From Pseudomonas sp. H3(2019) (lineage in GTDB: Bacteria > Pseudomonadota > Gammaproteobacteria > Pseudomonadales > Pseudomonadaceae), in the NCBI RefSeq assembly GCF_007713465.1, contig NZ_VMSG01000020.1, positions 62,001-126,000 of the forward strand: 64,000 bases of DNA. Reading direction: 5' to 3'. Position numbers and translations under genes: made by a program. The notes below the pieces were generated by a model. That model saw only the letters and a program-made list of their open reading frames with translations. It had not been told where the DNA came from and searched no databases. This document shows, in pieces, positions 17,253 to 26,357 of the stretch (the first letter of the stretch is position 1; each line of letters begins with the position of its first letter).

Positions 17253-17285
17253 CCCGGCATAGGAAAACGCATCGGTAAGAGATAT
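16750..17285 (+). repeat. 90-bp tandem repeats encoding zinc fingers
   Basis: The linker sequence CATACCGGCGAGAGG recurs at 16821, 16911, 17001, 17091 and 17181, exactly 90 bp apart, one zinc finger per unit. A further, degraded unit continues past the stop codon (about 17220-17285), with small deletions relative to the fourth finger. The block looks more AT-rich than the Rhs core before it. Confidence 0.93.
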
Positions 17286-17390
17286 CAGGTCTGCCTCGGG
17301 TTTGTGCGATTTGTCCTGGCTATGCAGGTGAAACCTGTGTTTGCCGAAATCGATACCTGGCAGAGCGGACTGGCTGATGACGGCCTAGGA

Positions 17391-17430
17391 AAACAAAACA
17401 CCCTGTGAAAGCAAAGCCCTCGCAGGGTGT
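17391..17430 (-). terminator. Rho-independent terminator of queD
   Basis: On the minus strand an 8-bp stem (ACACCCTG / CAGGGTGT, plus-strand 17398-17405 and 17423-17430) is followed by a T-rich tail (TTTTGTTTT). It lies just past the end of the queD gene. Confidence 0.8.
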
Positions 17431-17461
17431 GTGGGTGACCATAGATTTTTATTCCGCCGGC

Positions 17462-17818
17462 TTACTCGCCGTGGTAGATGCACCCGCTGGTGCAAGTCTC
17501 ATGAATCCGAATCGCACTCAGCTCCGGCAGCAATGGCTTCAACTCGTTCCAGATCCACTTGGCCAGGACTTCGCTGGTCGGGTTTTCCAGGCCGGGAATG
17601 TCGTTCAAATAGTTATGATCCAGACGCTCATACAGCGGCTTGAAGATCTCTTTGATTTCCGAGAAGTCGCGGATCCAGCCGGTGTGTGGATCGAGGTCGC
17701 CGCTCAGGTGAATCGCCACTTTGAACGAGTGACCGTGCAGGCGGCCGCACTTGTGGCCTTCCGGGACGTGAGGCAGGCGGTGGGCGGATTCGAAGGTAAA
17801 TTCTTTGAAGATTTCCAC
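17462..17818 (-). CDS. queD: 6-carboxy-5,6,7,8-tetrahydropterin synthase QueD
   Basis: A 118-aa tunnelling-fold enzyme that makes carboxytetrahydropterin from dihydroneopterin triphosphate in queuosine (tRNA) biosynthesis. Zinc ligands His13 (FESAHRL) and His28/His30 (RLHGH), catalytic Cys24 (HKCGRLHGH), NPTSE and a C-terminal RIHETCTSG are all present, and length is typical. The start codon is GTG. It stands alone with its own terminator downstream. Confidence 0.93.
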   Translation of the reverse strand: MEIFKEFTFESAHRLPHVPEGHKCGRLHGHSFKVAIHLSGDLDPHTGWIRDFSEIKEIFKPLYERLDHNYLNDIPGLENPTSEVLAKWIWNELKPLLPELSAIRIHETCTSGCIYHGE

Positions 17819-17911
17819 AGTGTTTGAGCTCTGTCAGGTGGCTATCGCCCGCGGCGATGGGGCAGATCGGGAGTTTAACAGCTTGGGTTCGGGGTTGCGG
17901 GAAAACACTGA

Positions 17912-18991
17912 CTAAAGGGTCAACAGCTGCTCGCCCAAACGCCCGCTGGCAGTGATTTCGAGGAACTCGTCGCCGAGCCGCTGGCTCTCGTCCATGGCGG
18001 TTTTCCAGTATTTCTGGCGGCTGGCCGGGTCAGCCATAAAGCGTTTGAAGTCATTCCTGTCGGGCAACTTGCCATAGGGCAGGCGCGACAGGTAGGCCTT
18101 CGACGGTGCCACCAGCAGCACATCCTGCAAACGCCCGGAATTGTCGCGTCGCCATGGCAGGGTTTTGTCGAACCAGCCGGGAATCACCCGATCGGTGAAG
18201 TGCGGGTAGAGCACAATGTCGTCACCGCTGTACGGCAAGTCGAGGTGGTAATCCAGCAAGCCGCCATCGCGATAAGTCCCCGCGCCTGCACCGGGCAGGT
18301 CACGTACGCCTTCCATGACCATCGGGATCGAACCCGACGCGAGCAGGGCCTGACGCAAGTTACCGGTATTCAGCGGGACGAAGCGCGACGGGAAGTCGTT
18401 CAGCGCATTGAGCGGCGGCGCCAGGCGTGGGTCATGCACGATCAGCCGTTCGAAGTGCCGCGACAACCGTGAGCGCCCGCGCAGGTTGTCGGCGATCACC
18501 GATGACAAGCCCAGCCCGAGCCGCCCACGATGGTCGTCGGCGAGCAGGCCGTGGCTTTTCACCACCATGATGTTCAGCCGATAGAGCGGATTGTCCAGCA
18601 GTCGCGCATCGTTCCCGTCGAGCAAGTCATGCAGCATGCGCTGCGAGCTCTGGCTGACCTGCGCCATGCTCACGCCCTTGGCAAAACTCTGCGCGTTGTA
18701 CAACTCACCGAGACGTCTGATGCCTTCGGCAGCGTCCGGCAAGCAGGCGCTGGCGAAGCGCCAGGAGCCGACCGAAGCGCCGATCAGCGAGCGCTCGCGC
18801 GGTGCGGCCGGTAGCCACTGGCCGAACAGCGCCAGGTCCAGACCTTGAATCCCCAGGGCCTTCGGTCCACCGGCGGCACCCGGCAGCGTGCCGACCTCCA
18901 GGGCGCTCAAGCCGTTTTCGCGAATCCGCGTAAAGGCTCGTGGGCCGGCCTTGAGGGTCAGGGCAGGGAACTTGATATGGATGGCGGTCAT
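17912..18991 (-). CDS. patatin-like phospholipase
   Basis: A 359-aa patatin-family serine hydrolase. The oxyanion-hole glycines are in GAAGGPKALG (39-48), the nucleophile is Ser73 in GASVGSWR, and the dyad aspartate is in YRDGGLLDYH. No signal peptide is visible, so it probably acts on lipid esters from the cytoplasmic side. It starts at an ATG with a weak GAGACC upstream and is followed by queD on the same strand after a gap of about 90 bases. Substrate not determinable. Confidence 0.82.
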   Translation of the reverse strand: MTAIHIKFPALTLKAGPRAFTRIRENGLSALEVGTLPGAAGGPKALGIQGLDLALFGQWLPAAPRERSLIGASVGSWRFASACLPDAAEGIRRLGELYNAQSFAKGVSMAQVSQSSQRMLHDLLDGNDARLLDNPLYRLNIMVVKSHGLLADDHRGRLGLGLSSVIADNLRGRSRLSRHFERLIVHDPRLAPPLNALNDFPSRFVPLNTGNLRQALLASGSIPMVMEGVRDLPGAGAGTYRDGGLLDYHLDLPYSGDDIVLYPHFTDRVIPGWFDKTLPWRRDNSGRLQDVLLVAPSKAYLSRLPYGKLPDRNDFKRFMADPASRQKYWKTAMDESQRLGDEFLEITASGRLGEQLLTL

Positions 18992-19143
18992 ACCGGTCTC
19001 GATTTTTTGCAGGGTGTGTGCACAGAAATGAAGTGTAAACGCATCAATGATGGCAATTCAGTTTCAGTTAAGTTGATGCAGCTAGGGTGACGCCCCGGGT
19101 AATTTATGAAGAATACGCAGGCACTCCATGCTCAGGATATGTA

Positions 19144-19458
19144 ATGAAGGTTAATCTGCGCGCCTATGGCCTGGCGACACTGACGCTCCTGGCATTTTGC
19201 TCGGCGGTGGTGGCCCGTGACCTGGATCAGGACGAAGCGCTTCGCCTGCGTCAGAAAGGCGTGATTCTACCGCTTGAACAGCTGTTGCAGCAGGCCATGG
19301 ACCGCCACCCCGGCGCTAAATTGCTCGAAGCCGGGCTTGAAGAAAAGAATGGCATCTACATTTACGAAGTCGAGTTGCTGAGCGCCGACGGCGTGGTACG
19401 CGAGCTGGACCTGGAAGCCGCCACCGGGCGCTTGATCAAAGACAAGGACGATGACTGA
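19144..19458 (+). CDS. small exported PepSY-domain protein
   Basis: A 104-aa protein with a clear signal peptide (LRAYGLATLTLLAFCSAVVA) and one PepSY-type domain, ending GVVRELDLEAATGRLIKDKDDD. Such proteins are periplasmic and are often encoded beside PhoP/PhoQ-type systems. Its TGA stop overlaps the ATG of the response regulator by one base, so the three genes to 21436 form an operon. It may modulate the sensor kinase in the periplasm; that is inferred from position. The frame is open upstream, but ATG 19144 is the start that leaves the signal peptide intact. Confidence 0.85.
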   Translation: MKVNLRAYGLATLTLLAFCSAVVARDLDQDEALRLRQKGVILPLEQLLQQAMDRHPGAKLLEAGLEEKNGIYIYEVELLSADGVVRELDLEAATGRLIKDKDDD

Positions 19459-20126
19459 TGCGCCTGCTGCTGGTAGAAGACCACGTACCGCTGGCCGACG
19501 AATTGATGGCCGGGCTCGATCGCCAGGGTTACGCCGTCGACTGGTTGGCCGATGGCCGCGATGCGCTGTATCAGGGCAGTTCTGAACCCTACGACCTGAT
19601 CATTCTCGATCTCGGGCTGCCGGGGTTGCCGGGGCTTGAGGTGCTCGGCCAATGGCGGGCTGCGGGCCTGGCCACGCCAGTGCTGGTGCTGACCGCGCGC
19701 GACTCCTGGGCCGAACGCATCGAAGGGCTCAAGGCCGGCGCCGACGACTACCTGAGCAAACCGTTTCACCCGGAAGAACTGCACCTGCGGATTCAAGCGT
19801 TGCTGCGCCGCTCCCACGGCCAGGCTAATCAACCGACGCTCAAGGCGGCCGGGTTGCAGTTGGACGAGGGCCGTCAATGCGTGATTCGCGACGGTGCCGA
19901 CATTCAGCTGACCGCTGCCGAGTTCCGCCTGTTGCGCTACTTCATGCTGCACCCGGAGCAGATCCTTTCCAAAAGCCACCTGGCCGAACACCTCTACGAC
20001 GGTGAAACCGAACGCGACTCGAACGTACTGGAGGTTCACGTCAATCACCTGCGCCGCAAACTCGGCCGCAGCGTGATCGATACCCGTCGCGGTCAGGGTT
20101 ATCTGTTCGGTGGGCAAACCCGGTGA
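19458..20126 (+). CDS. OmpR-family response regulator
   Basis: A 222-aa two-component regulator: receiver domain with the phospho-acceptor Asp51 (LIILDLGLPG) and the conserved Lys in YLSKPF, then an OmpR/PhoB winged helix (SNVLEVHVNHLRRKLG, RGQGYLF). The closest type by eye is PhoP/QseB. It is coupled to the PepSY gene upstream and the kinase downstream (4-base overlap). The signal sensed is unknown. Confidence 0.92.
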   Translation: MRLLLVEDHVPLADELMAGLDRQGYAVDWLADGRDALYQGSSEPYDLIILDLGLPGLPGLEVLGQWRAAGLATPVLVLTARDSWAERIEGLKAGADDYLSKPFHPEELHLRIQALLRRSHGQANQPTLKAAGLQLDEGRQCVIRDGADIQLTAAEFRLLRYFMLHPEQILSKSHLAEHLYDGETERDSNVLEVHVNHLRRKLGRSVIDTRRGQGYLFGGQTR

Positions 20127-21436
20127 GGTCGATTCAACGGCGTTTGAGCCTGGGACTGATCAGCGTCATGGTGGTGGTCGGTCTGGTGCTGGCGCAAACC
20201 AGTCTGTGGTTGTTCGAAGTGGGCTTGCAGCGTTACCTGGAAGCCGGGTTGCGCAATGACAGTGAAAACCTGCTGATGGCGCTGGTGCGTGGCCCGCAGG
20301 GTTTGCAGCTGGACGAACGACGTCTGGCCCCGGCTTACCAGCGACCGTTCTCCGGGCATTATTTCCATATCGACTTTGCCGACAACCACTGGCGTTCACG
20401 TTCGCTGTGGGATCAGGAATTACCGTTGCTCGATCATCCCGGGCTGCACAGCAACCTGCAACTGGGCCCGGAAGGCCAGCAATTGCTGGTCCTGCGCGCG
20501 GACTACCGGCGATTGGGGCAGTCCATTTCGATCAGCGTGGCGCAGGACTACACGCCGGTGCGCGAGAGCTTCCAGCGCATGCGCCAGGTCGGGCTCGGGT
20601 TGGGCCTGGCGGGGTTGCTGCTGATTCTGGTGTTGCAGCGTGTCACCGTGCGGCGCGCCTTGCGACCGCTGGAAAACGCCCGCGAGCAGATCGCTCAGTT
20701 GCAACAAGGGCAACGCTCGCAACTGGACGCTCAAGTGCCGCTGGAACTGGTGCCTTTGGTGGCGCAGATCAACCATTTGCTCGCGCACACCGAAGACAGC
20801 CTCAAGCGCTCGCGCAATGCCCTGGGTAACCTCGGTCATGCGCTGAAAACGCCACTTGCGGTGCTATTAAGTCTGGCGTCGTGCGAAAAATTCGACGCCC
20901 ATCCCGAACTGCGCAAGATGCTTCGTGAGCAACTTGCACAGGTTCAGCAGCGACTCAATCGCGAATTGAATCGCGCGCGCCTGGCGGGCGATGCCTTGCC
21001 GGGTGCGCAGTTCGATTGCGCTGCCGAGCTGCCGGGACTGCTGGCGACCCTGAACATGATCCACGGCGACCACCTGCATCTGGGCTACACGGCACCGTCC
21101 GGTTTGCACTTGCCTTGGGATCGTGAGGATGTGCTGGAACTGCTCGGCAATCTGCTGGATAACGCCTGCAAGTGGGCGGATGCCGAGGTGCGCTTGAGCA
21201 TCGTCGAGACGGCTGAAGGGTTTAAATTGGCGGTAGAAGATGATGGCCCCGGGATTCCCGAAGCGCAGCGCGATCAGGTGTTCAGTCGTGGCACGCGGCT
21301 GGATGAGCAGACCGACGGGCATGGTCTGGGATTGGGGATCGTGCGCGATATCGTCGAGGCGTGGGGCGGGGCGTTGGTGTTGCAGGAGAGCGAGTGGGGC
21401 GGGTTGAAGGTTGTGGTGTTATTGCCAAAGCGCTGA
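20123..21436 (+). CDS. membrane sensor histidine kinase (PhoQ/QseC-like)
   Basis: A 437-aa kinase: N-terminal membrane helix (LSLGLISVMVVVGLVLAQTS), a periplasmic sensor of roughly 120 residues, a second helix (LGLGLAGLLLILVL), HAMP-like region, H-box with His239 in NLGHALKTPL, and an ATPase domain with NLLDNACKWA, DDGPGIP and GHGLGLGIV. The start codon is GTG, overlapping the regulator stop. Partner of the preceding response regulator. Confidence 0.92.
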   Translation: MRSIQRRLSLGLISVMVVVGLVLAQTSLWLFEVGLQRYLEAGLRNDSENLLMALVRGPQGLQLDERRLAPAYQRPFSGHYFHIDFADNHWRSRSLWDQELPLLDHPGLHSNLQLGPEGQQLLVLRADYRRLGQSISISVAQDYTPVRESFQRMRQVGLGLGLAGLLLILVLQRVTVRRALRPLENAREQIAQLQQGQRSQLDAQVPLELVPLVAQINHLLAHTEDSLKRSRNALGNLGHALKTPLAVLLSLASCEKFDAHPELRKMLREQLAQVQQRLNRELNRARLAGDALPGAQFDCAAELPGLLATLNMIHGDHLHLGYTAPSGLHLPWDREDVLELLGNLLDNACKWADAEVRLSIVETAEGFKLAVEDDGPGIPEAQRDQVFSRGTRLDEQTDGHGLGLGIVRDIVEAWGGALVLQESEWGGLKVVVLLPKR

Positions 21437-21466
21437 AAGATCGCAGCCTGCGGCAGCTACGGGATC
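21437..21466. repeat. partial REP-like sequence
   Basis: AGATCGCAGCCTGCGGCAGC just after the kinase stop resembles a repeat commonly found between genes of fluorescent pseudomonads and contains a short stem (GCAGCC/GGCAGC region). Only one half is present; this is a weak call. Confidence 0.35.
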
Positions 21467-21617
21467 GGTGTTGGTTTTGACAAGCCAGGCCTGCTGCGGC
21501 ACAGTGCGTGCCCTCTAATAAAACCCTCTCTTCAATCCGCCGTCGGCTCATGCAGCTGGCTGGACGGACTCATCCTGTTTGCGCCGGATTTACCCGTCGC
21601 CCTGTTTTGAGGTAACG

Positions 21618-22937
21618 ATGATTAATGCAGTAATTGCCGCGGTCGGCGTCATGCTGGTGCTCAGCCTGTCCCGCGTGCATGTGGTGATCGCGCTGATCGT
21701 CGGCGCGCTGGTGGGCGGTTTGACCGGCGGCCTGGGCATCGATGCCACGCTCAAGGCCTTCAACAGTGGCCTGGGCGGCGGTGCGACCGTGGCCTTGTCC
21801 TACGCCTTGCTCGGCGCTTTCGCGGTGGCGATTGCCAAATCCGGCCTGGCCCACGCCCTGGCGGACAAAGCCTTGCTGCTGGTCGACCGGCAGGACGCCG
21901 CAGGTGGTGGGCAGGTCAAATGGCTGCTGATCGCGTTGCTCTGGGTCGTGGCTATCGCTTCGCAGAACGTCCTGCCGATTCACATCGCTTTCATTCCGCT
22001 GCTGGTGCCGCCACTGCTTTATGTACTGACCAAGCTGCAACTGGATCGCCGACTGATTGCCTGCGTCATGACCTTTGGCCTGATCACGCCGTACATGTTC
22101 TTGCCGGTGGGCTTTGGCAACATCTTCCTGAATGAGATTTTGCTGGCCAACGTCAGTAGAAGCGGGGTGGACATCAGTGGTGTCAACGTCACTCATGCCA
22201 TGGGGATTCCTGCGTTGGGCATGGTATTCGGGTTGTTGATGGCGTTCGTCAGCTACCGCAAGAAGCGCGTGTATGACCTGGAGAAAATCGAGCGGGTCGA
22301 GCAGGTCGCGGTGCAATACAACCCGCTGACCTTGATGGTCGCGGGGCTGGCGATTGCCGCTGCGTTCATCATTCAGTTGCTGCTGGACTCGATGATTATC
22401 GGCGCATTGGCCGGGTTTCTGATCTTCTCGGTATCGGGTGTCGTGCGCTGGCGCGAGACTGACGACCTGTTCACCGAAGGCATGAAGATGATGGCAATGA
22501 TCGGTTTCATCATGATCGCCGCCTCGGGTTTCGCCGAGGTCATGAAGGCCACCGGTGATGTGAAAACCCTGGTCGAGGCCTCGGCTTCGTGGATCGGTCA
22601 CAGCAAAAGTGTCGGCGCATTGCTGATGTTGCTGGTCGGGCTGCTGGTGACCATGGGCATCGGCTCATCGTTTTCCACGGTGCCGATTCTCGCGGCGATC
22701 TTCGTGCCGTTGTGCGTGCAACTGGGTTTCAGCCCGTTGGCGATCGTCTGCATCGTCGGGACTGCCGGCGCCTTGGGCGATGCCGGCTCGCCAGCGTCCG
22801 ATTCAACCCTGGGCCCGACCTCCGGTCTGAATATCGACGGCCAGCATCACCATATCTGGGACACCGTGGTCCCGACGTTTTTGCACTACAACCTGCCGCT
22901 GCTGGCGTTTGGCTGGGTGGCAGCAATGGTGTTGTAA
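21618..22937 (+). CDS. Na+/H+ antiporter-family membrane transporter
   Basis: A 439-aa transporter with about 11-12 membrane segments (for example VIALIVGALVGGLTGGLGID, MIGFIMIAASGFAEVMKATG). The duplicated ion-transporter layout and the C-terminal GALGDAGSPASDSTLGPTSG resemble the YuiF/NhaC-like antiporter group, in which some members carry amino acids instead. The frame opens at 21579, but ATG 21618 has GAGGT seven bases upstream. Substrate uncertain. A 9-bp hairpin follows at 22969-22996. Confidence 0.8.
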   Translation: MINAVIAAVGVMLVLSLSRVHVVIALIVGALVGGLTGGLGIDATLKAFNSGLGGGATVALSYALLGAFAVAIAKSGLAHALADKALLLVDRQDAAGGGQVKWLLIALLWVVAIASQNVLPIHIAFIPLLVPPLLYVLTKLQLDRRLIACVMTFGLITPYMFLPVGFGNIFLNEILLANVSRSGVDISGVNVTHAMGIPALGMVFGLLMAFVSYRKKRVYDLEKIERVEQVAVQYNPLTLMVAGLAIAAAFIIQLLLDSMIIGALAGFLIFSVSGVVRWRETDDLFTEGMKMMAMIGFIMIAASGFAEVMKATGDVKTLVEASASWIGHSKSVGALLMLLVGLLVTMGIGSSFSTVPILAAIFVPLCVQLGFSPLAIVCIVGTAGALGDAGSPASDSTLGPTSGLNIDGQHHHIWDTVVPTFLHYNLPLLAFGWVAAMVL

Positions 22938-22968
22938 CGGATCGACCGCATCGTTTTCATCACCGACA

Positions 22969-22996
22969 GGCCTGCGCCTACAGTTTTGCGCAGGCC
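22969..22996 (+). terminator. stem-loop downstream of the antiporter gene
   Basis: GGCCTGCGC at 22969-22977 pairs perfectly with GCGCAGGCC at 22988-22996 around a ten-base loop containing TTTT. No T-run follows, so it may be a weak terminator or an mRNA-stabilising hairpin. Confidence 0.5.
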
Positions 22997-23044
22997 GGCC
23001 GTTAATGCTTTAACCACGCCAATAATATCCAGAGTGAACAACAC

Positions 23045-24727
23045 ATGCGCCTGAGCCTTAAAGCCAAAGTCTTGTCCCTCTCCGTCCTCCCGGTGTTGCT
23101 CTTTGCGCTGGTGATCAGTCTGACCACTGCATTCATCTTGCAAGAGCAGGCCCGCAAAGAAGTTGAAGAAACCCGTCAGCGGTTGATGAACGATGCCAAG
23201 GCCACCCTGCAAAGTTACGTTGCGGTGGCGATGACGGCGATCAAGCCGCTGTATGACACCGCAGCACCTGGCGACGATGCGGCTCGCGCGCAAGTGGTCA
23301 AATTGCTCTCGAGCATCAGCTACGGCAAGGACGGTTACTTCTTCGGCTACGACTCCAACACCGTGCGCCTGTTCAAGGCCAACAGCCCGGAAGGCGTTGG
23401 CCAGAGTTTCAAGGACAACCGCGATCCGAACGGCGTGTACGTCAACCGTGACCTGGTGAACGTCGCCAAGGACGGTACGCACTACCTGCAATACAGCTCG
23501 CCGTTACCGGGCGACAGCAAAGTCCTGGTGCCCAAACTGGGTTACACCGAATACCTGTCCAAGTGGGACATGGCTATCGGGACCTCAGTAAATCTCGATG
23601 GTGTCGAAGCCCAGGTCGCCGTGGTCCAGACCGAGGTTCGCGAGCGCATGGAAGGCGTGCTGCTGAGCATCGTCGGCGTCGCGGCGGTGGTGCTGCTGGT
23701 GATCGCGGCGGTCGGTCTGTTTGTGGCCAATACCATTTTGCGTCCGCTGCACCTGATGAAGGCCAATCTGGACGACATCGCGGCAGGCGAGGGCGATTTG
23801 ACGCGGCGGCTGGCGATTACCTCTCAAGATGAACTGGGTGAGCTGGCCGGTTCGTTCAACCGTTTTGTCGACAAGATTCACGGCCTGGTGCGGCAGATTA
23901 CCGAGATGACCTCGCAGCTGACCGGGCTGGTCAATCAGGTCTCCGATCAGGCCCAGCGTTCGGATCAGGCCATGGAACGTCAACGTCACGAGACGGATCA
24001 GGTGGCCACGGCAATCAACGAGATGTCGGCGGCGGCGCAGGAAGTGGCGAAAAGCGCTCAAGGCGCTGCGGTTGCGGCCCAGCAAACCGACGAAGAAGGT
24101 CAGGCGGCCAAGCGCGTGGTGGCCGGGAGCATTTCGCAGATCCATGCCTTGGTGAAAGATATTCGCAGCAGCGGGGTTTCTCTCGACAGTTTGCAGCAGG
24201 ACGTGTCGTCGATTGTCAGCGTGCTGGGGGTGATCCGTTCGATTGCCGATCAGACTAACTTGCTGGCGCTGAACGCCGCCATCGAAGCCGCTCGCGCCGG
24301 TGAAGCCGGGCGTGGCTTTGCAGTGGTCGCCGATGAGGTGCGCGCGCTGGCCAGTCGCACTCAGCAAAGCACTCAGGAAATTCAGGGCATGATCGACCGC
24401 TTGCAGGCTGGCACACAGTCGGCGGTCGATGCCATGCGCCGCTCCAGCGAGGCCGGTGAGGGAACCTCGGCCCAGGCCAATCAGGCGGGCGCTTCGCTGG
24501 ACACCATGGCCCAGTTGATTGGCACCATCAATTCGATGAACGCGCAGATCGCCAGCGCCGCCGAAGAGCAAACCGCGGTGGCCGAAGAGATCAACCGCAG
24601 CGTGCATCAGATCGCCGTCGCCGTGGACAGCGTCGCCGACGAAACCCAGCTCGGCGCGCAAACCTCCCGCAGCCTGGCGGATTTGGGCCAGCGGTTGGGC
24701 AAGCTGGTAGGGCAGTTCAGGATCTAA
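23045..24727 (+). CDS. methyl-accepting chemotaxis protein with single-Cache sensor
   Basis: A 560-aa chemoreceptor. Helix 1 (VLSLSVLPVLLFALVISLTT) and helix 2 (VAAVVLLVIAAVGLFVANTI) flank a periplasmic sCache_2-type domain (SYGKDGYFFGYD, GTHYLQYSS, KWDMAIGTSVNLD). A HAMP domain and a long signalling coiled coil follow, with the conserved hairpin tip at IRSIADQTNLLALNAAIEAARAG. The sCache_2 group often senses small carboxylates; the ligand cannot be read here. Monocistronic. Confidence 0.92.
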   Translation: MRLSLKAKVLSLSVLPVLLFALVISLTTAFILQEQARKEVEETRQRLMNDAKATLQSYVAVAMTAIKPLYDTAAPGDDAARAQVVKLLSSISYGKDGYFFGYDSNTVRLFKANSPEGVGQSFKDNRDPNGVYVNRDLVNVAKDGTHYLQYSSPLPGDSKVLVPKLGYTEYLSKWDMAIGTSVNLDGVEAQVAVVQTEVRERMEGVLLSIVGVAAVVLLVIAAVGLFVANTILRPLHLMKANLDDIAAGEGDLTRRLAITSQDELGELAGSFNRFVDKIHGLVRQITEMTSQLTGLVNQVSDQAQRSDQAMERQRHETDQVATAINEMSAAAQEVAKSAQGAAVAAQQTDEEGQAAKRVVAGSISQIHALVKDIRSSGVSLDSLQQDVSSIVSVLGVIRSIADQTNLLALNAAIEAARAGEAGRGFAVVADEVRALASRTQQSTQEIQGMIDRLQAGTQSAVDAMRRSSEAGEGTSAQANQAGASLDTMAQLIGTINSMNAQIASAAEEQTAVAEEINRSVHQIAVAVDSVADETQLGAQTSRSLADLGQRLGKLVGQFRI

Positions 24728-24750
24728 GCGCCTGACAGACAGCTATTCCC

Positions 24751-24861
24751 GATCGTTCCCACGCTCCTGCGTGGGAACGCCGCCATGGATGCTCTGCGTC
24801 CGCTTTGAAAGTGACGCGGAGCGTCACGAGATGCATTCCCACGCAGAGCGTGGGAACGATC
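24751..24861. repeat. REP-like palindromic intergenic element
   Basis: A perfect 16-bp inverted repeat, GATCGTTCCCACGCTC at 24751-24766 and its complement at 24846-24861, with further internal hairpins (GTGACGC/GCGTCAC at 24811-24827 and a stem around GTTCCCACGC/GCGTGGGAAC at 24755-24778). Typical Pseudomonas intergenic repeat between convergent genes; it may also stop transcription. Confidence 0.8.
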
Positions 24862-24875
24862 AATCAGAGTGGGTT

Positions 24876-26201
24876 TCAATCTTCACGCACATCCCGCATC
24901 AACAACCCAAACCGCAAATCCACCGCGTCCGGAATCGGTAGATACACGGTGTGCCCGTCCCCCGGCGCTACTTCAATCGCTTCGCCTTTGGCACTTTGCA
25001 ACTGATGCAAGTCGAAGTGGAAATTGCCTTTGGGCGTCATCAATTCCATGTGATCGCCCAAACCAAAGCGGTTCTTCACCTTGACCTCGGCCAGCCGGTC
25101 TCGGCGCTCGCCGGTCAGTTCACCGACGAACTGCTGGCGCTCCGAGACCGAGCTGCCGTTCTGGTAGTTCTGGTATTCGTCGTGCACATGGCGGCGCAGG
25201 AAGCCTTCGGTGTAGCCACGCTGGGCCAGCGATTCGAGGTCGGTCATCAGGCTGCGATCGAACTCGCGGCCGGCCACGGCATCGTCGATGGCGCGGCGAT
25301 AGACCTGAGTGGTCCGGGCGCAGTAGAAGTGCGATTTGGTCCGGCCTTCGATCTTCAACGAGTGGACGCCCATCCGCGTCAAGCGATCGACATGCTGCAC
25401 CGCGCGCAAATCCTTGGCGTTCATGATGTAGGTGCCGTGTTCGTCCTCGAAGGCCGGCATCAGTTCATCGGGGCGGTTGGCTTCCTGGAGCAAAAACACC
25501 TGGTCGGTGGGCGCGCCGATGCCCAGCGTTGGCTCCGGGATAAACGCCTGAACAATCTCGCCTGCGGTGTTTTCCATGGCGGGCTGTGCGGAGTATTTCC
25601 AGCGACAGGCATTGGTGCAGGTGCCCTGATTGGCATCGCGCCTGTTCATGTAACCCGACAGCAGGCAGCGCCCGGAATAGGCCATGCACAATGCGCCGTG
25701 AACGAACACTTCCAGCTCCATGGCGGGGACTTGTTGGCGAATCTCGGCGATTTCTTCCAGCGACAGCTCCCGTGACAGGATGATCCGGCTCAGACCTTGC
25801 TGCTGCCAGAACTCGGCGCTGGCCCAGTTCACCGTGTTGGCTTGCACCGAAAGGTGAATCGGCATCTGCGGGAAATGCCGGCGCACCAGCATGATCAATC
25901 CGGGGTCAGACATGATCAGCGCATCCGGGGCCATGGCGATGACCGGCTCAATGTCCTTGAGGAAGGTTTTCAGCTTGGCGTTGTGCGGGGCAATGTTCAC
26001 CACCACATAGAAACGCTTGCCCTGGGCCTGGGCCTCGCGGATTCCGAGGGCCAGGTTGGCATGATCGAACTCGTTATTGCGCACGCGCAAGCTGTAGCGC
26101 GGCTGGCCGGCGTAGACCGCATCGGCGCCGTAGGCGAAGGCGTAGCGCATGTTTTTCAGGGTGCCGGCAGGGGCAAGCAGTTCAGGCGTGGCGAGGGTCA
26201 T
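24876..26201 (-). CDS. trhP: tRNA hydroxylation protein TrhP (YegQ), peptidase U32 family
   Basis: A protein of about 441 aa matching E. coli YegQ almost throughout: PELLAPAGTLKNMRYAFAYG, HGALCMAYSGRCLLSGY and NQGTCTNACRW, with the clustered cysteines thought to bind an Fe-S centre. YegQ/TrhP forms 5-hydroxyuridine at the wobble position of certain tRNAs. The frame allows GTG 26216 or ATG 26201; neither has a strong ribosome-binding site, and the ATG matches YegQ better. Confidence 0.92.
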   Translation of the reverse strand: MTLATPELLAPAGTLKNMRYAFAYGADAVYAGQPRYSLRVRNNEFDHANLALGIREAQAQGKRFYVVVNIAPHNAKLKTFLKDIEPVIAMAPDALIMSDPGLIMLVRRHFPQMPIHLSVQANTVNWASAEFWQQQGLSRIILSRELSLEEIAEIRQQVPAMELEVFVHGALCMAYSGRCLLSGYMNRRDANQGTCTNACRWKYSAQPAMENTAGEIVQAFIPEPTLGIGAPTDQVFLLQEANRPDELMPAFEDEHGTYIMNAKDLRAVQHVDRLTRMGVHSLKIEGRTKSHFYCARTTQVYRRAIDDAVAGREFDRSLMTDLESLAQRGYTEGFLRRHVHDEYQNYQNGSSVSERQQFVGELTGERRDRLAEVKVKNRFGLGDHMELMTPKGNFHFDLHQLQSAKGEAIEVAPGDGHTVYLPIPDAVDLRFGLLMRDVRED

Positions 26202-26357
26202 GAGGGCATCGATCACAAAAGCTCGCGAGGGTAGAGCAGTTGCGCGGGGCGTTTATTGATCTGGATCTATGCTGAGTGAACAAAAGAGGGCGCTCGGACG
26301 TGTCGACTGACCTTGAAGAGGCAGTCAGTGTCTGCGTGCTACTGGCAGGGATCGGAC

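Noticed and set aside
16750..17285. The regular 90-bp spacing as a possible CRISPR array or noncoding satellite
   Set aside because: The repeats are in frame, code for zinc fingers with conserved Cys and His, and vary at codon level; there are no spacers of CRISPR size.
19362..20117. 251-codon minus-strand frame over the response regulator
   Set aside because: The plus strand encodes a clear OmpR-type regulator; the antisense frame has no domain or ribosome-binding site.
21570..22601. 343-codon minus-strand frame opposite the antiporter
   Set aside because: His/Gln/Asp-rich shadow frame of a membrane-protein gene.
26257..26270. TTGAT-ctgg-ATCTA upstream of the AI-2E family transporter as an Anr site
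   Set aside because: Second half-site matches at only three of five bases, and the gene is outside the stress island; too weak to list.
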